Shown here: piece after piece, positions 1 through 8,169 of the stretch
Position numbering within the stretch: position 1 is the stretch's first letter
Layout of the letters: every line of letters starts with the position of its first letter
Source: Alkalibacillus haloalkaliphilus
Lineage (GTDB): Bacteria; Bacillota; Bacilli; Bacillales; Alkalibacillaceae
Direction of reading: 5' to 3'
Assembly (NCBI RefSeq): GCF_007991275.1
Contig: NZ_BJYA01000011.1
Span: forward strand, 62,001-126,000
Length of the DNA stretch: 64,000 nucleotides
Notes under the pieces: generated by a model
Seen by the model: the letters and a program-made list of their open reading frames with translations, nothing else
The model's database searches: none
Told to the model about the DNA's origin: nothing
Position numbers and translations under genes: made by a program

Positions 1-934
1 CACCATTTGCTGTTAGGTGGATCGCACCAGAATCTGTTCCGCCACCAGCCATTGAATCATATTGGAACGGAATATCATTTTCCTCTGCAGTATTGACTAC
101 GAAGTCACGTACACCTTTGTGTGAAATCATAGATGCATCGTATAAAATAACTTGAGGACCATCACCAAGCTTAGCTGCAGCATCTTTGTCTGATAAGCCT
201 GGCATATCACCAGCAATACCAACGTCAACACCAAAGCCAATATCTGGCTTAATAGCATGAGCAGATGTACGCGCACCACGAAGGCCTACTTCTTCTTGAA
301 CTGTACCAACGCCATATACTTCGTTTGGATGGTCTTCACCTTGTAATTGCTTTAATACATCAATGGCAATCGCACAGCCAATACGGTTATCCCAAGCTTT
401 TGCGAGTAATAATTTTTCGTTATTCATTACTGTAAAATCAAAGTAAGGAACAACAGAGTCACCAGGGCGTACACCGAATTCTTCAGCTTCCTCTTTACTA
501 GAAGCACCAATATCGATAAACATATCTTTAATCTCTACTGGCTTTTTACGTGCTTCAGCAGATAAAATATGTGGAGGCTTTGAACCAATCACGCCTGTTA
601 CATCGCCATTACGAGTTGTGATCGTAACACGTTGAGCAAGCATAACTTGGTTCCACCAACCACCGACTGTTTGGAAGTATAAAAAGCCTTTGTCATCAAT
701 TCGAGTGACCATGAAGCCTACTTCATCTAAGTGACCAGCAACCATAATTTTTGGGCCATTTTCTTGACCAACCTTTTTAGCAATTAAGCTTCCAAGATGG
801 TCTGTCTTAACTTCATCAGCATAAGGGTTTATGTATTTTTCCATAACTTCGCGAGCTTCCTTTTCATTACCTGGAATCCCTTTTGCGTCCGTTAAGTCTT
901 TCAGCATTGTTAATTGTTCGTCTAATTTTGCCAT
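1..934 (-). CDS. ysdC: M42 family metallo-aminopeptidase (YsdC-like), 3' end outside window
   Basis: This is the N-terminal 311 residues of a cytosolic M42 glutamyl/leucyl aminopeptidase that trims peptides with a two-metal centre. The reading frame runs off base 1, so about 50 C-terminal residues are missing relative to the usual 360, including the last metal-binding His. Metal and catalytic motifs are visible in order: AGHLDEVGF near residue 67, AKAWDNRIG near 180, [10 protein letters not shown] near 213 and GVDVGIAGD near 235. The start is an ATG at 932-934 behind a clear AGGAGGA site. It sits at the downstream end of the infC-rplT-ysdA direction of transcription, as ysdC does in Bacillus. 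Family assignment is firm; substrate preference is not visible. Confidence 0.93.
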   Translation of the reverse strand, partial: MAKLDEQLTMLKDLTDAKGIPGNEKEAREVMEKYINPYADEVKTDHLGSLIAKKVGQENGPKIMVAGHLDEVGFMVTRIDDKGFLYFQTVGGWWNQVMLAQRVTITTRNGDVTGVIGSKPPHILSAEARKKPVEIKDMFIDIGASSKEEAEEFGVRPGDSVVPYFDFTVMNNEKLLLAKAWDNRIGCAIAIDVLKQLQGEDHPNEVYGVGTVQEEVGLRGARTSAHAIKPDIGFGVDVGIAGDMPGLSDKDAAAKLGDGPQVILYDASMISHKGVRDFVVNTAEENDIPFQYDSMAGGGTDSGAIHLTANG

Positions 935-1037
935 GCTGAATCCTCCTCTTTTTTAAATTTTTCGACACCTTGTCTATTATAACGTTTTTACAGCAATTTC
1001 TCAAAATTTCTTTAATTATAGAGCAGTTTCTCGGTTT

Positions 1038-1526
1038 TTAGTAGCCTGATTGTTGGCGATTATGATTTTCTTCGTTTTTGTTAAGGTAAGCTTGTACAAC
1101 TTCATTCGTAGAGAAGGATAGATGCTCACCAAGAGCTAAATAACTGTTCATTAGCTTCATATAATCATCTTGTGTTTTACTCTGTTTAAATAGCTCTATA
1201 CACTCATAAACTATATGAAATCCTTCAGTTAATGTACTGATTGATTGGCTATTTTTACCGTCACCATTAAATCGATAACCAAAATCTAGTCCAAGCGATA
1301 AAATAAAATGAATGCCATCAACATACTCTTCAAGGATGACATCACGATCACTTGGACCTTTTTGGCTCCAATATTTAAAACAACGCGTTTCATTAGCCAA
1401 TTCCCCAACTTCAACCTTTAAAGCAAGCACTTTATCTAAGTAAATGTCAGAGCGTGACTGTGGGATGGTATCAAGAATTCTTTCGTCGAGTTGTTGTTGT
1501 AAGTCATATAACCGATTCCAATCCAA
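1038..1526 (-). CDS. all-alpha dUTPase-like NTP pyrophosphohydrolase
   Basis: This is a protein of about 162 residues of the all-alpha dUTPase/MazG-like superfamily, expected to hydrolyse dUTP to dUMP and keep uracil out of DNA. The Mg-binding pattern is visible as EVGELANE near residue 40 and EEYVDGIHF near residue 66. The longest frame opens with a GTG at 1536-1538, but that GTG lies inside the AGGTGG ribosome-binding site. A TTG at 1524-1526, eight bases after AGGTGG, is the better start and gives MDWNRLYDLQ. It lies between the YsdC-like peptidase and the TVP38-type membrane protein on the same strand. The family is confident; dUTP rather than another nucleotide as substrate is inferred from family. 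Confidence 0.82.
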   Translation of the reverse strand: MDWNRLYDLQQQLDERILDTIPQSRSDIYLDKVLALKVEVGELANETRCFKYWSQKGPSDRDVILEEYVDGIHFILSLGLDFGYRFNGDGKNSQSISTLTEGFHIVYECIELFKQSKTQDDYMKLMNSYLALGEHLSFSTNEVVQAYLNKNEENHNRQQSGY

Positions 1527-1564
1527 TATAGTTACCACCTTTAATTTTTTATAGATTTATTGTG

Positions 1565-2143
1565 TCACCTTTCAACATTCGTTGCAAAAAAGTCATCCCA
1601 TTTTAGTACGATTTCTTTTTTACGTAATAAGTAAAACATCAGTAATATTGTAATTAAAATACCTAAAATATACTGCCATTGTAATGATTGAATCCATTGA
1701 CCAAAAGTCGTATAAATAATAGCTAACGGTATGTTCGATAAAATCGAAAGCTTTGTGTATTCTTTAAAGTTTCTAGTCATTTCAATAATAAGTAAGGAAA
1801 TTAGATGAAAATGAATAAATGGTGTAATTCTTAATAAAACAACTTGAGGGATGCTTAATTGACGATGTTGACCGAACATTTTTTCTTTCAACCGACTCAT
1901 TCGGTCGCAAACAACTGGCATCTTCTGCATCATTAAATAAAACATGATGCTCGACAATGTAATTCCAATCATCGAGTAGATCGCCCCATAAGTAATACCA
2001 AAAAACAGCCCACCCATTATGCATATAAAAGCAACAGGGATAAATAAAAAAGGGCGTATAATATGGAACAAAATAAACACAGCAGGTGCAAACAATGCGA
2101 CATGGTGATCAGCTTGTTGAATCCAAGTCATGATATTTTCCAT
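1565..2143 (-). CDS. TVP38/TMEM64 (SNARE-associated/DedA-like) membrane protein
   Basis: This is an integral membrane protein of 192 residues with about five hydrophobic segments. The family signature for TVP38/TMEM64 (VTT domain) is the glycine-rich stretch FICIMGGLFFGITYGAIYS near residue 45, followed by a basic loop and LLRITPFIHFHL near residue 105. Members are thought to act in phospholipid handling or envelope homeostasis; the function here is unproven. The open frame starts at base 2188, but an internal ATG at 2141-2143 preceded by GGAGG with normal spacing is the more likely start. It is co-directional with ysdA upstream. It resembles B. subtilis YtxB-type proteins; the exact orthologue is uncertain. 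Confidence 0.8.
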   Translation of the reverse strand: MENIMTWIQQADHHVALFAPAVFILFHIIRPFLFIPVAFICIMGGLFFGITYGAIYSMIGITLSSIMFYLMMQKMPVVCDRMSRLKEKMFGQHRQLSIPQVVLLRITPFIHFHLISLLIIEMTRNFKEYTKLSILSNIPLAIIYTTFGQWIQSLQWQYILGILITILLMFYLLRKKEIVLKWDDFFATNVER

Positions 2144-2215
2144 ACTGAGCCCTCCATTATTTAAAGGTATCAATAAACCATATGACAATAGACGAGCCTT
2201 TATGACATAGAAAAA

Positions 2216-2467
2216 CTAGAGTAAAATGATCATCCAAGTAATTGTTAATAACGGCATACCAAATTGAAATAGACTATGTTTAGTTTTATGTCGAAAATAA
2301 ATCATTCCAAACCAAGCTCCAGGTGCACCGCCGACTAATGAAGTGACCCATAATGTTTGTTCTGGTATACGCCACTTTCCTTTTTTAGCGTAACTTTTAT
2401 CTAATCCCATCATAATAAATGCGATTATACTTGCAACCCCTACTAATACAAATAAAAAGATCTCCAC
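2216..2467 (-). CDS. ysdA: DUF1294 family small membrane protein (YsdA-like)
   Basis: This small membrane protein of 83 residues belongs to the DUF1294 family. It has an N-terminal transmembrane helix (residues 3-21), a conserved basic segment DKSYAKKGKWRIPE, a glycine-rich VGGAPGAWFGM motif and a C-terminal helix. The start is GTG at 2465-2467, seven bases after a GAGGG site. It follows rplT on the same strand at a distance of about 70 bases, which is the ysdA position in Bacillus. The function is unknown; the family is recognised by motif and synteny. Confidence 0.85.
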   Translation of the reverse strand: MEIFLFVLVGVASIIAFIMMGLDKSYAKKGKWRIPEQTLWVTSLVGGAPGAWFGMIYFRHKTKHSLFQFGMPLLTITWMIILL

Positions 2468-2535
2468 AATTCATCCCTCTTTATCTTAATATAGAAAAAG
2501 AGTTGCCCTAATATGGGACAACTCTTTTTAAACGT

Positions 2536-2892
2536 TTATTTTAAAGCTGCTTTAGCTTTGTCAGCTAGTTCAGCAAAGCCTTTTTCGTCATTTACAGCTA
2601 AATCTGCTAGCATTTTACGGTTAACTTCAATACCAGCAAGCTTTAGACCGTGCATCAGACGGCTATATGATAAGTCATTCATGCGTGCTGCTGCGTTAAT
2701 ACGAGTGATCCATAGCTTACGGAAGTCACGCTTCTTCTGACGACGGTCACGATAAGCGTACTGACCTGACTTCATCACTTGCTGTTTTGCTGTTTTGAAT
2801 AACGTTCTTTTAGAACCATAATAACCTTTAGCTAACTTCAACGTACGTTTACGACGCTGACGAGTAACTGTTCCACCTTTTACACGTGGCAT
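2536..2892 (-). CDS. rplT: 50S ribosomal protein L20
   Basis: L20 is an assembly protein of the large ribosomal subunit that binds 23S rRNA. The 118-residue length and the basic N-terminus with [20 protein letters not shown] and the [18 protein letters not shown] block are diagnostic. It is the last gene of infC-rpmI-rplT, starting 38 bases after rpmI. In Bacillus, L20 represses the operon by binding the leader RNA; a matching leader and attenuator are present upstream of infC here (3681-3932). The ATG at 2892 is preceded by an AGGAGGG site. Confidence 0.98.
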   Translation of the reverse strand: MPRVKGGTVTRQRRKRTLKLAKGYYGSKRTLFKTAKQQVMKSGQYAYRDRRQKKRDFRKLWITRINAAARMNDLSYSRLMHGLKLAGIEVNRKMLADLAVNDEKGFAELADKAKAALK

Positions 2893-2930
2893 GGTAATCC
2901 CTCCTGAATCTTTCTAGTATTTATACGGAC

Positions 2931-3128
2931 CTATTTATAAGGCATTAATTTCTTTAGACGATCTTCATCACTCTTAGCTACTAAGTTGCTCTTAGCTAAG
3001 CGACGCTTTTGAGCCTTTGTCTTATTACGGAATAAGTGGCTTGTGAAAGCGTGAGAACGCTTGAACTTTCCTGTACCAGTCTTCTTAAAACGCTTTTGTG
3101 AACTTTTATGCGTCTTCATTTTTGGCAT
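2931..3128 (-). CDS. rpmI: 50S ribosomal protein L35
   Basis: L35 is a small basic protein of the large subunit. The 65-residue sequence with [15 protein letters not shown] at the N-terminus and [14 protein letters not shown] in the middle is typical. It is the middle gene of infC-rpmI-rplT, with infC ending 36 bases upstream. An AGGAGG site precedes the ATG. Confidence 0.98.
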   Translation of the reverse strand: MPKMKTHKSSQKRFKKTGTGKFKRSHAFTSHLFRNKTKAQKRRLAKSNLVAKSDEDRLKKLMPYK

Positions 3129-3164
3129 GATTTATTCCTCCTTAAATGATGTTGTTGCTCACTT

Positions 3165-3680
3165 TTATTTTTCGTTCTTTGGAGCAAGCATTAAGAACAT
3201 ATTACGACCTTCCATTTTCGGTTTCGTTTCAACTGTACTTAATTCACTACATGCATCCGCAAAACGTTCAAGTACTTTTTGGCCTAAATCTTTGTGCGTA
3301 ATTGCACGACCACGGAAACGAACACTAACTTTTACTTTATCGCCCTTTTTAAGGAACTTTTGTGCGTTACGCGCTTTAGTATTAAAGTCATGATCTTCAA
3401 TCTGTGGTGTTAAGCGTACTTCTTTAACGTTAATAATCTTTTGCTTTTTACGCTGCTCTTTTTCTTTCTTCTGTTGTTCGAAACGGTATTTACCGTAATC
3501 CATAATACGAGCAACTGGCGGTTTTGCATTTGGTGCAACTAAGACAAGGTCTAAGTTTGCATTTTCAGCAATGTCCAATGCTTCTTGACGTGATTTTACT
3601 CCTAATTGTTCACCATTCACATCAATGAGTCGCACTTCCTTGGCGCGAATGTTCTCATTGAGATTCATATCCTTGCTAAT
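3165..3680 (-). CDS. infC: translation initiation factor IF-3 (ATT start)
   Basis: IF-3 binds the 30S subunit, prevents premature 50S joining and proofreads the initiator codon. The conserved N-domain block [20 protein letters not shown] and the C-domain [13 protein letters not shown] are present. The first in-frame ATG (3666-3668) has no spaced ribosome-binding site, whereas an ATT at 3678-3680 sits seven bases after GGAGGTG and gives the N-terminus (M)SKDMNLNEN, matching the Bacillus pattern. ATT initiation is a known autoregulatory feature of infC, because IF-3 discriminates against its own start. The product is then 171 residues. It is the first gene of the infC-rpmI-rplT operon behind a leader of about 250 bases. 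Confidence 0.96.
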   Translation of the reverse strand: MSKDMNLNENIRAKEVRLIDVNGEQLGVKSRQEALDIAENANLDLVLVAPNAKPPVARIMDYGKYRFEQQKKEKEQRKKQKIINVKEVRLTPQIEDHDFNTKARNAQKFLKKGDKVKVSVRFRGRAITHKDLGQKVLERFADACSELSTVETKPKMEGRNMFLMLAPKNEK

Positions 3681-3932
3681 AGTGAGCCACCTCCAAAAAA
3701 TCTTAGAAAATTAAGGCGTCATTTGACAAGTGACTGTAGAATTTAATTTAGGTATTTAACCACAAAAAAAGTGTCGGTACACATACGGCACCCACACACA
3801 CTAATTTCATTAATCTATACGTAGTCATGACGTATAAATAGAAAATTAATCTGACCTGTCAACTGCCAGAAGCGTCAATCAGGTGAGAAGCGGGTGCTTC
3901 TACTTGTCTTTAATTCGCCTTATTTAATTACC
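3681..3932 (-). promoter_or_regulatory. L20-type autoregulatory leader of infC-rpmI-rplT
   Basis: This leader of about 250 bases lies between the promoter and the IF-3 start and holds no gene. Read on the minus strand it contains a GAAGC-ACCC-GCTTC hairpin, the stretch CACCTGATTGACGC and a later TTGACAGGTC that can pair with ACCTG, followed by an intrinsic terminator at 3764-3797. This is the layout of the Firmicutes L20 leader, where excess L20 favours transcription termination. The class is inferred from position, layout and remembered motifs, not from a covariance-model search. Confidence 0.75.
3764..3797 (-). terminator. attenuator in the infC leader
   Basis: On the minus strand GTGTGGGTGC pairs with GTACCGACAC (stem with one G-G mismatch, 3771-3797), followed by seven T residues at 3764-3770. 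It lies about 85 bases before the IF-3 start and inside the leader, so it acts as an attenuator rather than an operon end. Confidence 0.75.
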
Positions 3933-3938
3933 TTACCT

Positions 3939-3967
3939 AGTATAACGAGTACTCACATTAATGTCAA
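3939..3967 (-). promoter_or_regulatory. sigma-A promoter of infC operon
   Basis: The minus strand shows TTGACA (3962-3967), a 17-base spacer and TATACT (3939-3944), close to consensus. Transcription would start near 3932 and give the L20-type leader. Confidence 0.85.
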
Positions 3968-3972
3968 GCACT

Positions 3973-4001
3973 AAATAAGGCAGCCCTCGAATAAGGCTGC
4001 C
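3973..4001 (-). terminator. thrS terminator
   Basis: GGCAGCC (3995-4001) pairs with GGCTGCC (3979-3985) right after the thrS stop codon, followed on the minus strand by TTATTT. The T-tract is weak. The infC -35 box begins only a few bases farther on. Confidence 0.65.
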
Positions 4002-4007
4002 TCAAAA

Positions 4008-5951
4008 TTATAGCTTACGATTATTAATTTCGTCAACAATAGATTGTGTAAATTCGTCTAATGAGATTGTTTCACTGTCTTTTTCACTGTACTTACGAAT
4101 ATTAACCGCTTCATCATTCATTTCATTGTCACCAAGTACAAGAGAGTATGGGATTTTTTGTGTTTGTGACTCACGAATTTTATAACCTAGTTTTTCATCA
4201 CGAACGTCTAGTTCAACACGTACTCCTGCATACTGTAATTTCTCTTGAACTTTTTTCGCATAATCCATATGTGCTTCTAGTGAAACTGGAATAATACGGA
4301 CTTGTTCTGGTGCTAACCAAGTCGGAAATGCACCTTTGTATTCCTCAATTAAGAAAGCGACAAAACGTTCCATCGTTGAAACAACACCACGGTGAATAAC
4401 TACAGGGCGATGTTCTTTACCATCTTCACCAATGTAAGTTAAGTCAAAGCGTTCAGGTAAATGGAAGTCTAACTGAACAGTTGATAGAGTCTCGTCTTTT
4501 CCTAGTGCTGTTTTTACTTGAACGTCTAATTTCGGTCCGTAAAATGCCGCTTCTCCTGTTGATTCAACGTATTCGACATCCATCTCTTCCATTGTATCTT
4601 TTAACAGCGCTTCAGCTTTATTCCACATTTCATCGTTGTCCACATATTTCTCTTGGTCTTCTGGGTCACGATAAGAAAGCCTGAAGTAATAATCGTTAAT
4701 ACCAAAGTCTTTATACACGTTTTGGATCAATTGAACAACACGCGTAAATTCCTCTTTAAGCTGATCTGGTCTAGCAAAGATGTGTGCGTCATTTAATGTC
4801 ATACCACGAACACGTTGTAAACCGGCTAATGCGCCTGACATTTCATGGCGGTGCATTGTACCCAATTCAGCGATACGTACAGGTAGATGACGGTAGCTGT
4901 ATAATTGGTTTTTATAAACCATCATATGGTGTGGACAGTTCATCGGACGAAGAACTAAATCTTCGTTATCCATCTCCATTGTTGGGAACATATCCTCTTG
5001 ATAATGATCCCAGTGACCACTTGTTTTATATAGGTCAACACTACCCAGTACTGGTGTATAAACGTGGTCATAACCTAAACGTTCTTCTAAGTCGACAATA
5101 TAACGCTCAATTGTACGACGGATTGTTGCACCTTTAGGTAACCAAAGAGGGAGTCCTTGACCGACCTTTTGTGACACAGTAAAGATCTCTAGTTCTTTAC
5201 CTAATTTACGGTGGTCACGCTCTTTTGCTTCTTCTAAAAGTCTTAAATGCTCTTCTAACTGACCTTTTTTCTCAAACGCTGTACCGTAAATACGTTGTAG
5301 CATTTTATTTTTACTATCTCCACGCCAATAAGCTCCTGAAATTGATAGTAGCTTAAAAACTTTAATCTTACCTGTATGCGGTACGTGGACACCACGACAA
5401 AGGTCAAAAAATTCGCCTTGTTCATAAATTGATACTTGCTCACCTTCTGGAATATCATCTAATAGTTCTAGTTTAAGGTGATCTCCAACTTCTTCATAGC
5501 GTTGTTTTGCTTCGTCACGTGATACTTCAACTCTTCTAATTTCTAACGCTTCATCAACAATTTTTTTCATTTCTTTTTCGATTTTAGGCAGATCTTCAGG
5601 AGTAATTGTTTCCTCCATATCAATGTCATAATAGAAGCCACCTTCAATTACAGGACCGACTCCTAATCTTATGTCACTTCCGTATAGACGTTTAACAGCT
5701 TGAGCCATTAAGTGAGCTGTTGAGTGCCTTAACACTTCTAACCCTTCATCATCACGATAAGTAATGATTTGAATTTCGCCATCTTCATGTAGTTCAGCCT
5801 GTAAGTCGACCATTTCACCATTAAACTTTCCGGCTAAGGATTGCTTTTTAAGGCCGGAGCTAATCGAGCCAGCTATATCTTCAGTCGTTGTCCCTTTTGG
5901 AAACTCCTTAGCATTTCCGTCTGGGAACGTAATTTGAATTAGATCACTCAT
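4008..5951 (-). CDS. thrS: threonyl-tRNA synthetase
   Basis: This class II synthetase charges tRNA-Thr in the cytosol. The 647-residue protein has an N-terminal TGS domain (residues 1-64), the editing domain with [11 protein letters not shown] near 76 and the zinc/catalytic core including [13 protein letters not shown] near 333 and LRVRG-type [17 protein letters not shown] near 374, then the anticodon-binding domain from about 540. The ATG start has an AGGTGG site seven bases upstream. A complete T-box leader (5993-6257) lies between its own promoter and the start, so expression should respond to uncharged tRNA-Thr. It ends in a hairpin before the infC promoter. Confidence 0.98.
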   Translation of the reverse strand: MSDLIQITFPDGNAKEFPKGTTTEDIAGSISSGLKKQSLAGKFNGEMVDLQAELHEDGEIQIITYRDDEGLEVLRHSTAHLMAQAVKRLYGSDIRLGVGPVIEGGFYYDIDMEETITPEDLPKIEKEMKKIVDEALEIRRVEVSRDEAKQRYEEVGDHLKLELLDDIPEGEQVSIYEQGEFFDLCRGVHVPHTGKIKVFKLLSISGAYWRGDSKNKMLQRIYGTAFEKKGQLEEHLRLLEEAKERDHRKLGKELEIFTVSQKVGQGLPLWLPKGATIRRTIERYIVDLEERLGYDHVYTPVLGSVDLYKTSGHWDHYQEDMFPTMEMDNEDLVLRPMNCPHHMMVYKNQLYSYRHLPVRIAELGTMHRHEMSGALAGLQRVRGMTLNDAHIFARPDQLKEEFTRVVQLIQNVYKDFGINDYYFRLSYRDPEDQEKYVDNDEMWNKAEALLKDTMEEMDVEYVESTGEAAFYGPKLDVQVKTALGKDETLSTVQLDFHLPERFDLTYIGEDGKEHRPVVIHRGVVSTMERFVAFLIEEYKGAFPTWLAPEQVRIIPVSLEAHMDYAKKVQEKLQYAGVRVELDVRDEKLGYKIRESQTQKIPYSLVLGDNEMNDEAVNIRKYSEKDSETISLDEFTQSIVDEINNRKL

Positions 5952-5992
5952 ACTGCTTCCACCTTTCTAATTAGATTATAATCATGAAAAAC

Positions 5993-6032
5993 AAAAAACA
6001 CTCGTCCCTAATCATATAAAAGGGACGAGTGT
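5993..6032 (-). terminator. T-box terminator before thrS
   Basis: An 11-bp perfect stem, ACACTCGTCCC (6022-6032 on the minus strand) with GGGACGAGTGT (5998-6008), is followed by a run of T residues. Its 5' arm adjoins the T-box sequence, so antiterminator and terminator are mutually exclusive. Confidence 0.93.
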
Positions 6033-6257
6033 TATACCCGTGGTTCCACCCTGATTCTGCAAAATGCAGCTCTCAAGAAAGTCGTTAACGCCGACTTACG
6101 TTCATTGCTAATATTGTAATTAAGTTCACAATGAATGCTCAGAGGTGGTAAACAATTTGTCATGCTAGAAAGCTCGCAGCCAAGGCTTCCTTCTCTGTAA
6201 TGCTGTTTCAAACTGCTCTTGTCCTCATCAAAGCATAAAACGTATTTATTATATTAT
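5993..6257 (-). promoter_or_regulatory. T-box riboswitch leader of thrS
   Basis: The minus-strand leader carries the T-box core AGGGTGGAACCACGG followed directly by a strong terminator hairpin. Upstream lie a Stem I region with AGAGAAGGAAGCC, a Stem III hairpin AAGTCG/CGACTT, and the sequence TTTACCACCTCTGAG, in which the Thr codon ACC sits in the place expected for the specifier. Uncharged tRNA-Thr would stabilise the antiterminator. The specifier assignment is my inference; the T-box class is clear from the core motif and the downstream synthetase. Confidence 0.93.
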
Positions 6258-6263
6258 GTACGT

Positions 6264-6292
6264 ATTATAACGATGTTAACAAGGAAAATCAA
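6264..6292 (-). promoter_or_regulatory. sigma-A promoter of thrS
   Basis: TTGATT (6287-6292), a 17-base spacer and TATAAT (6264-6269) on the minus strand, just upstream of the T-box leader. It lies in the gap after ytxC. Confidence 0.8.
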
Positions 6293-6324
6293 GAGCTTTC
6301 TTTAGACAATCAAATTAATACTAC

Positions 6325-7140
6325 CTATTTAAAAATATTTTTCATTTCCTGAACGTAAGGAAACTGGTTAATAGGATACAAACAAACTCTTTCTTGGAAG
6401 ATATTCATTACACTATAAATTTCATGAATCCGATCATTTGAAGCATAAACATCTACTCGTTCTGGCGCAATCGCCAAAAGCTTCCCAATTACTTTCGTTT
6501 GGTCCATTATTTCTTGAAAAGGTGTTGTTGCTGATGTAATAAACTGGTCTTGAATTAATTTCCCGTGATCATCAAATAAAAGCACTTCGTTCTTATAATA
6601 AACGGTCACATGTTTATAATAAGGCTCTTGTCCGTCAATAAAACTTCTTAACTGCTCCATTTGATCTTGAAAATGCAGTTCATCTTGCCATTCTTCAATA
6701 CCAAACCCAACAATTTCTAGCCAGTCATCTTCTCTTAAAAATAATTCATTATACATGTATTCCATGTTGATCTTAGCGACATCACCTTGTCCATAAATAA
6801 AGTGTACTAACTTTTCGTATAATGAATCATTTAACTCGCTATGCAACATTTTTGGGGCGGTACTTAAAGAGACAACGAATGGAATAATTTGCTCAATTTC
6901 ATCGTCATCAAAATAATAAGTGTCTCGTAAAATCTTTTGTGATATTTTAGGCACATAAGCCTCTAAAATAAACGGGAAAATTAAATCAACTAAACTTGTC
7001 CGTTTAACAAATAAGAAATTGGACAACCAAACGAAATTCTCATCCAGTCTAATTTGGCCTTTAAAATTGGCCGCTAATAAGTACAAGTAGAACTGTCTAG
7101 CTTCTTGCTCGTTTCTAAATAAAAATGCTGTTTCTTTCAC
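6325..7140 (-). CDS. ytxC: YtxC-like sporulation-associated protein
   Basis: This protein of 271 residues matches the YtxC family by position (between dnaI and thrS) and by general sequence character. It is acidic, with no signal peptide and no clear catalytic motif. A frame-internal ATG at 7156-7158 lacks a spaced ribosome-binding site; the GTG at 7138-7140, behind GAGGGATGTGGA, is the better start and gives (M)KETAFLFRNEQ. YtxC is annotated in Bacillus as a putative sporulation protein of unknown role. The thrS promoter lies directly after its stop. Assignment rests mainly on synteny. Confidence 0.72.
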   Translation of the reverse strand: MKETAFLFRNEQEARQFYLYLLAANFKGQIRLDENFVWLSNFLFVKRTSLVDLIFPFILEAYVPKISQKILRDTYYFDDDEIEQIIPFVVSLSTAPKMLHSELNDSLYEKLVHFIYGQGDVAKINMEYMYNELFLREDDWLEIVGFGIEEWQDELHFQDQMEQLRSFIDGQEPYYKHVTVYYKNEVLLFDDHGKLIQDQFITSATTPFQEIMDQTKVIGKLLAIAPERVDVYASNDRIHEIYSVMNIFQERVCLYPINQFPYVQEMKNIFK

Positions 7141-7201
7141 TCCACATCCCTCTTTCATAGAACAAGGTAATACATTTTATGAAAGAAAGAGCGGAAACAT
7201 G

Positions 7202-7228
7202 AAAAAAGCGACCAAAATTATTGGTCGC
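7202..7228 (-). terminator. dnaI terminator enclosing the stop codon
   Basis: GCGACCAA (7221-7228 on the minus strand) pairs with TTGGTCGC (7208-7215); the five-base loop contains the dnaI TAA stop (7218-7220). A run of six T residues follows at 7202-7207. Confidence 0.88.
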
Positions 7229-8153
7229 GATGATTTTGGCCAGTAACTTCAACGGGTTCACTTACTTGCCTAATTCTCTCCATAATCCTTGCAGCTTTAA
7301 GTTCTTCAACGTCTCCACGACCTGCTTTTGATAACATTGATTCTAACTCACTTAAGTCATAATTTGATGTAAAAAATACAGGCAGACGTTCCATCATTCT
7401 AAATTGTAGAATCGCACCTAACACTTCATCACGAAACCATGGTGATAAAAATTCAGCACCAATATCATCAAAAATTAAGACTGACGCGCGTTTAAATTGA
7501 TCGATCTTTTGATTAATCGTTGAATCAGTAATAGATGCTTTCATTTCTCTAACGAACTCAGGCATATAAATTAATAGCGTATCGATTTGCTTTTTAGCTA
7601 ATTCATTAGCTAATGCAGCTAATAAGTAAGTTTTACCGACACCGAAACTTCCGTGTAAATAAACACCCTTTTTCGGTGGGGTGTCGCCACTATCTTCATA
7701 AAACTGACGAACCTTTTGTAGCGCTTCTTCTCTTCCGTTTGCTTCCAACTTAATTTGCGAAAAAGTGGCATCGTGAATCTCTCTTGGCATATGCAAACTT
7801 TGGACAAAGGAGCGTTGTTTTTGTAACTGTAATTCTCGCTCTTTTCGTTGGCATTCATGATAAATTAATTTAACTCTTCCATTTTGTACACGAGCTTCTG
7901 GTACATAGCCTTTCATGACGTTAATACAACTATCTAACGAAGCACACTTCTCACACTTAACTGACTGAGAATCGTATTCATACAACTTCATTAGTTGTGA
8001 ATCGATCTGTTTTTCAGTTAACTCTGGATGCTCCTTTAAAAAGGCTTTAATGCGATCTGAGGATAAGATCTTTTTCCTCATTTCATTAAAAGAGGTTTGA
8101 AAATCTTCATTGTTTTTCAACCAGCTTTGGAGTGCAGACTGGATGTGTTCCAT
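7218..8153 (-). CDS. dnaI: primosomal protein DnaI (helicase loader ATPase)
   Basis: DnaI is the AAA+ loader that delivers the replicative helicase DnaC to single-stranded DNA with DnaB and DnaD. The N-terminal domain carries a zinc-binding cluster (C67, C70, C76 and H99/C101). The ATPase domain shows Walker A GSFGVGKT at 168-175 and Walker B VLIFDDIGAE near 225-234, with an arginine-rich sensor region near the C-terminus. The 311-residue length is normal for the family. It starts 16 bases after dnaB, with an AAGGATG site, consistent with a dnaB-dnaI operon. Its stop codon lies in the loop of its own terminator. Confidence 0.97.
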   Translation of the reverse strand: MEHIQSALQSWLKNNEDFQTSFNEMRKKILSSDRIKAFLKEHPELTEKQIDSQLMKLYEYDSQSVKCEKCASLDSCINVMKGYVPEARVQNGRVKLIYHECQRKERELQLQKQRSFVQSLHMPREIHDATFSQIKLEANGREEALQKVRQFYEDSGDTPPKKGVYLHGSFGVGKTYLLAALANELAKKQIDTLLIYMPEFVREMKASITDSTINQKIDQFKRASVLIFDDIGAEFLSPWFRDEVLGAILQFRMMERLPVFFTSNYDLSELESMLSKAGRGDVEELKAARIMERIRQVSEPVEVTGQNHRDQ

Positions 8154-8169
8154 TTAAATCATCCTTCAT

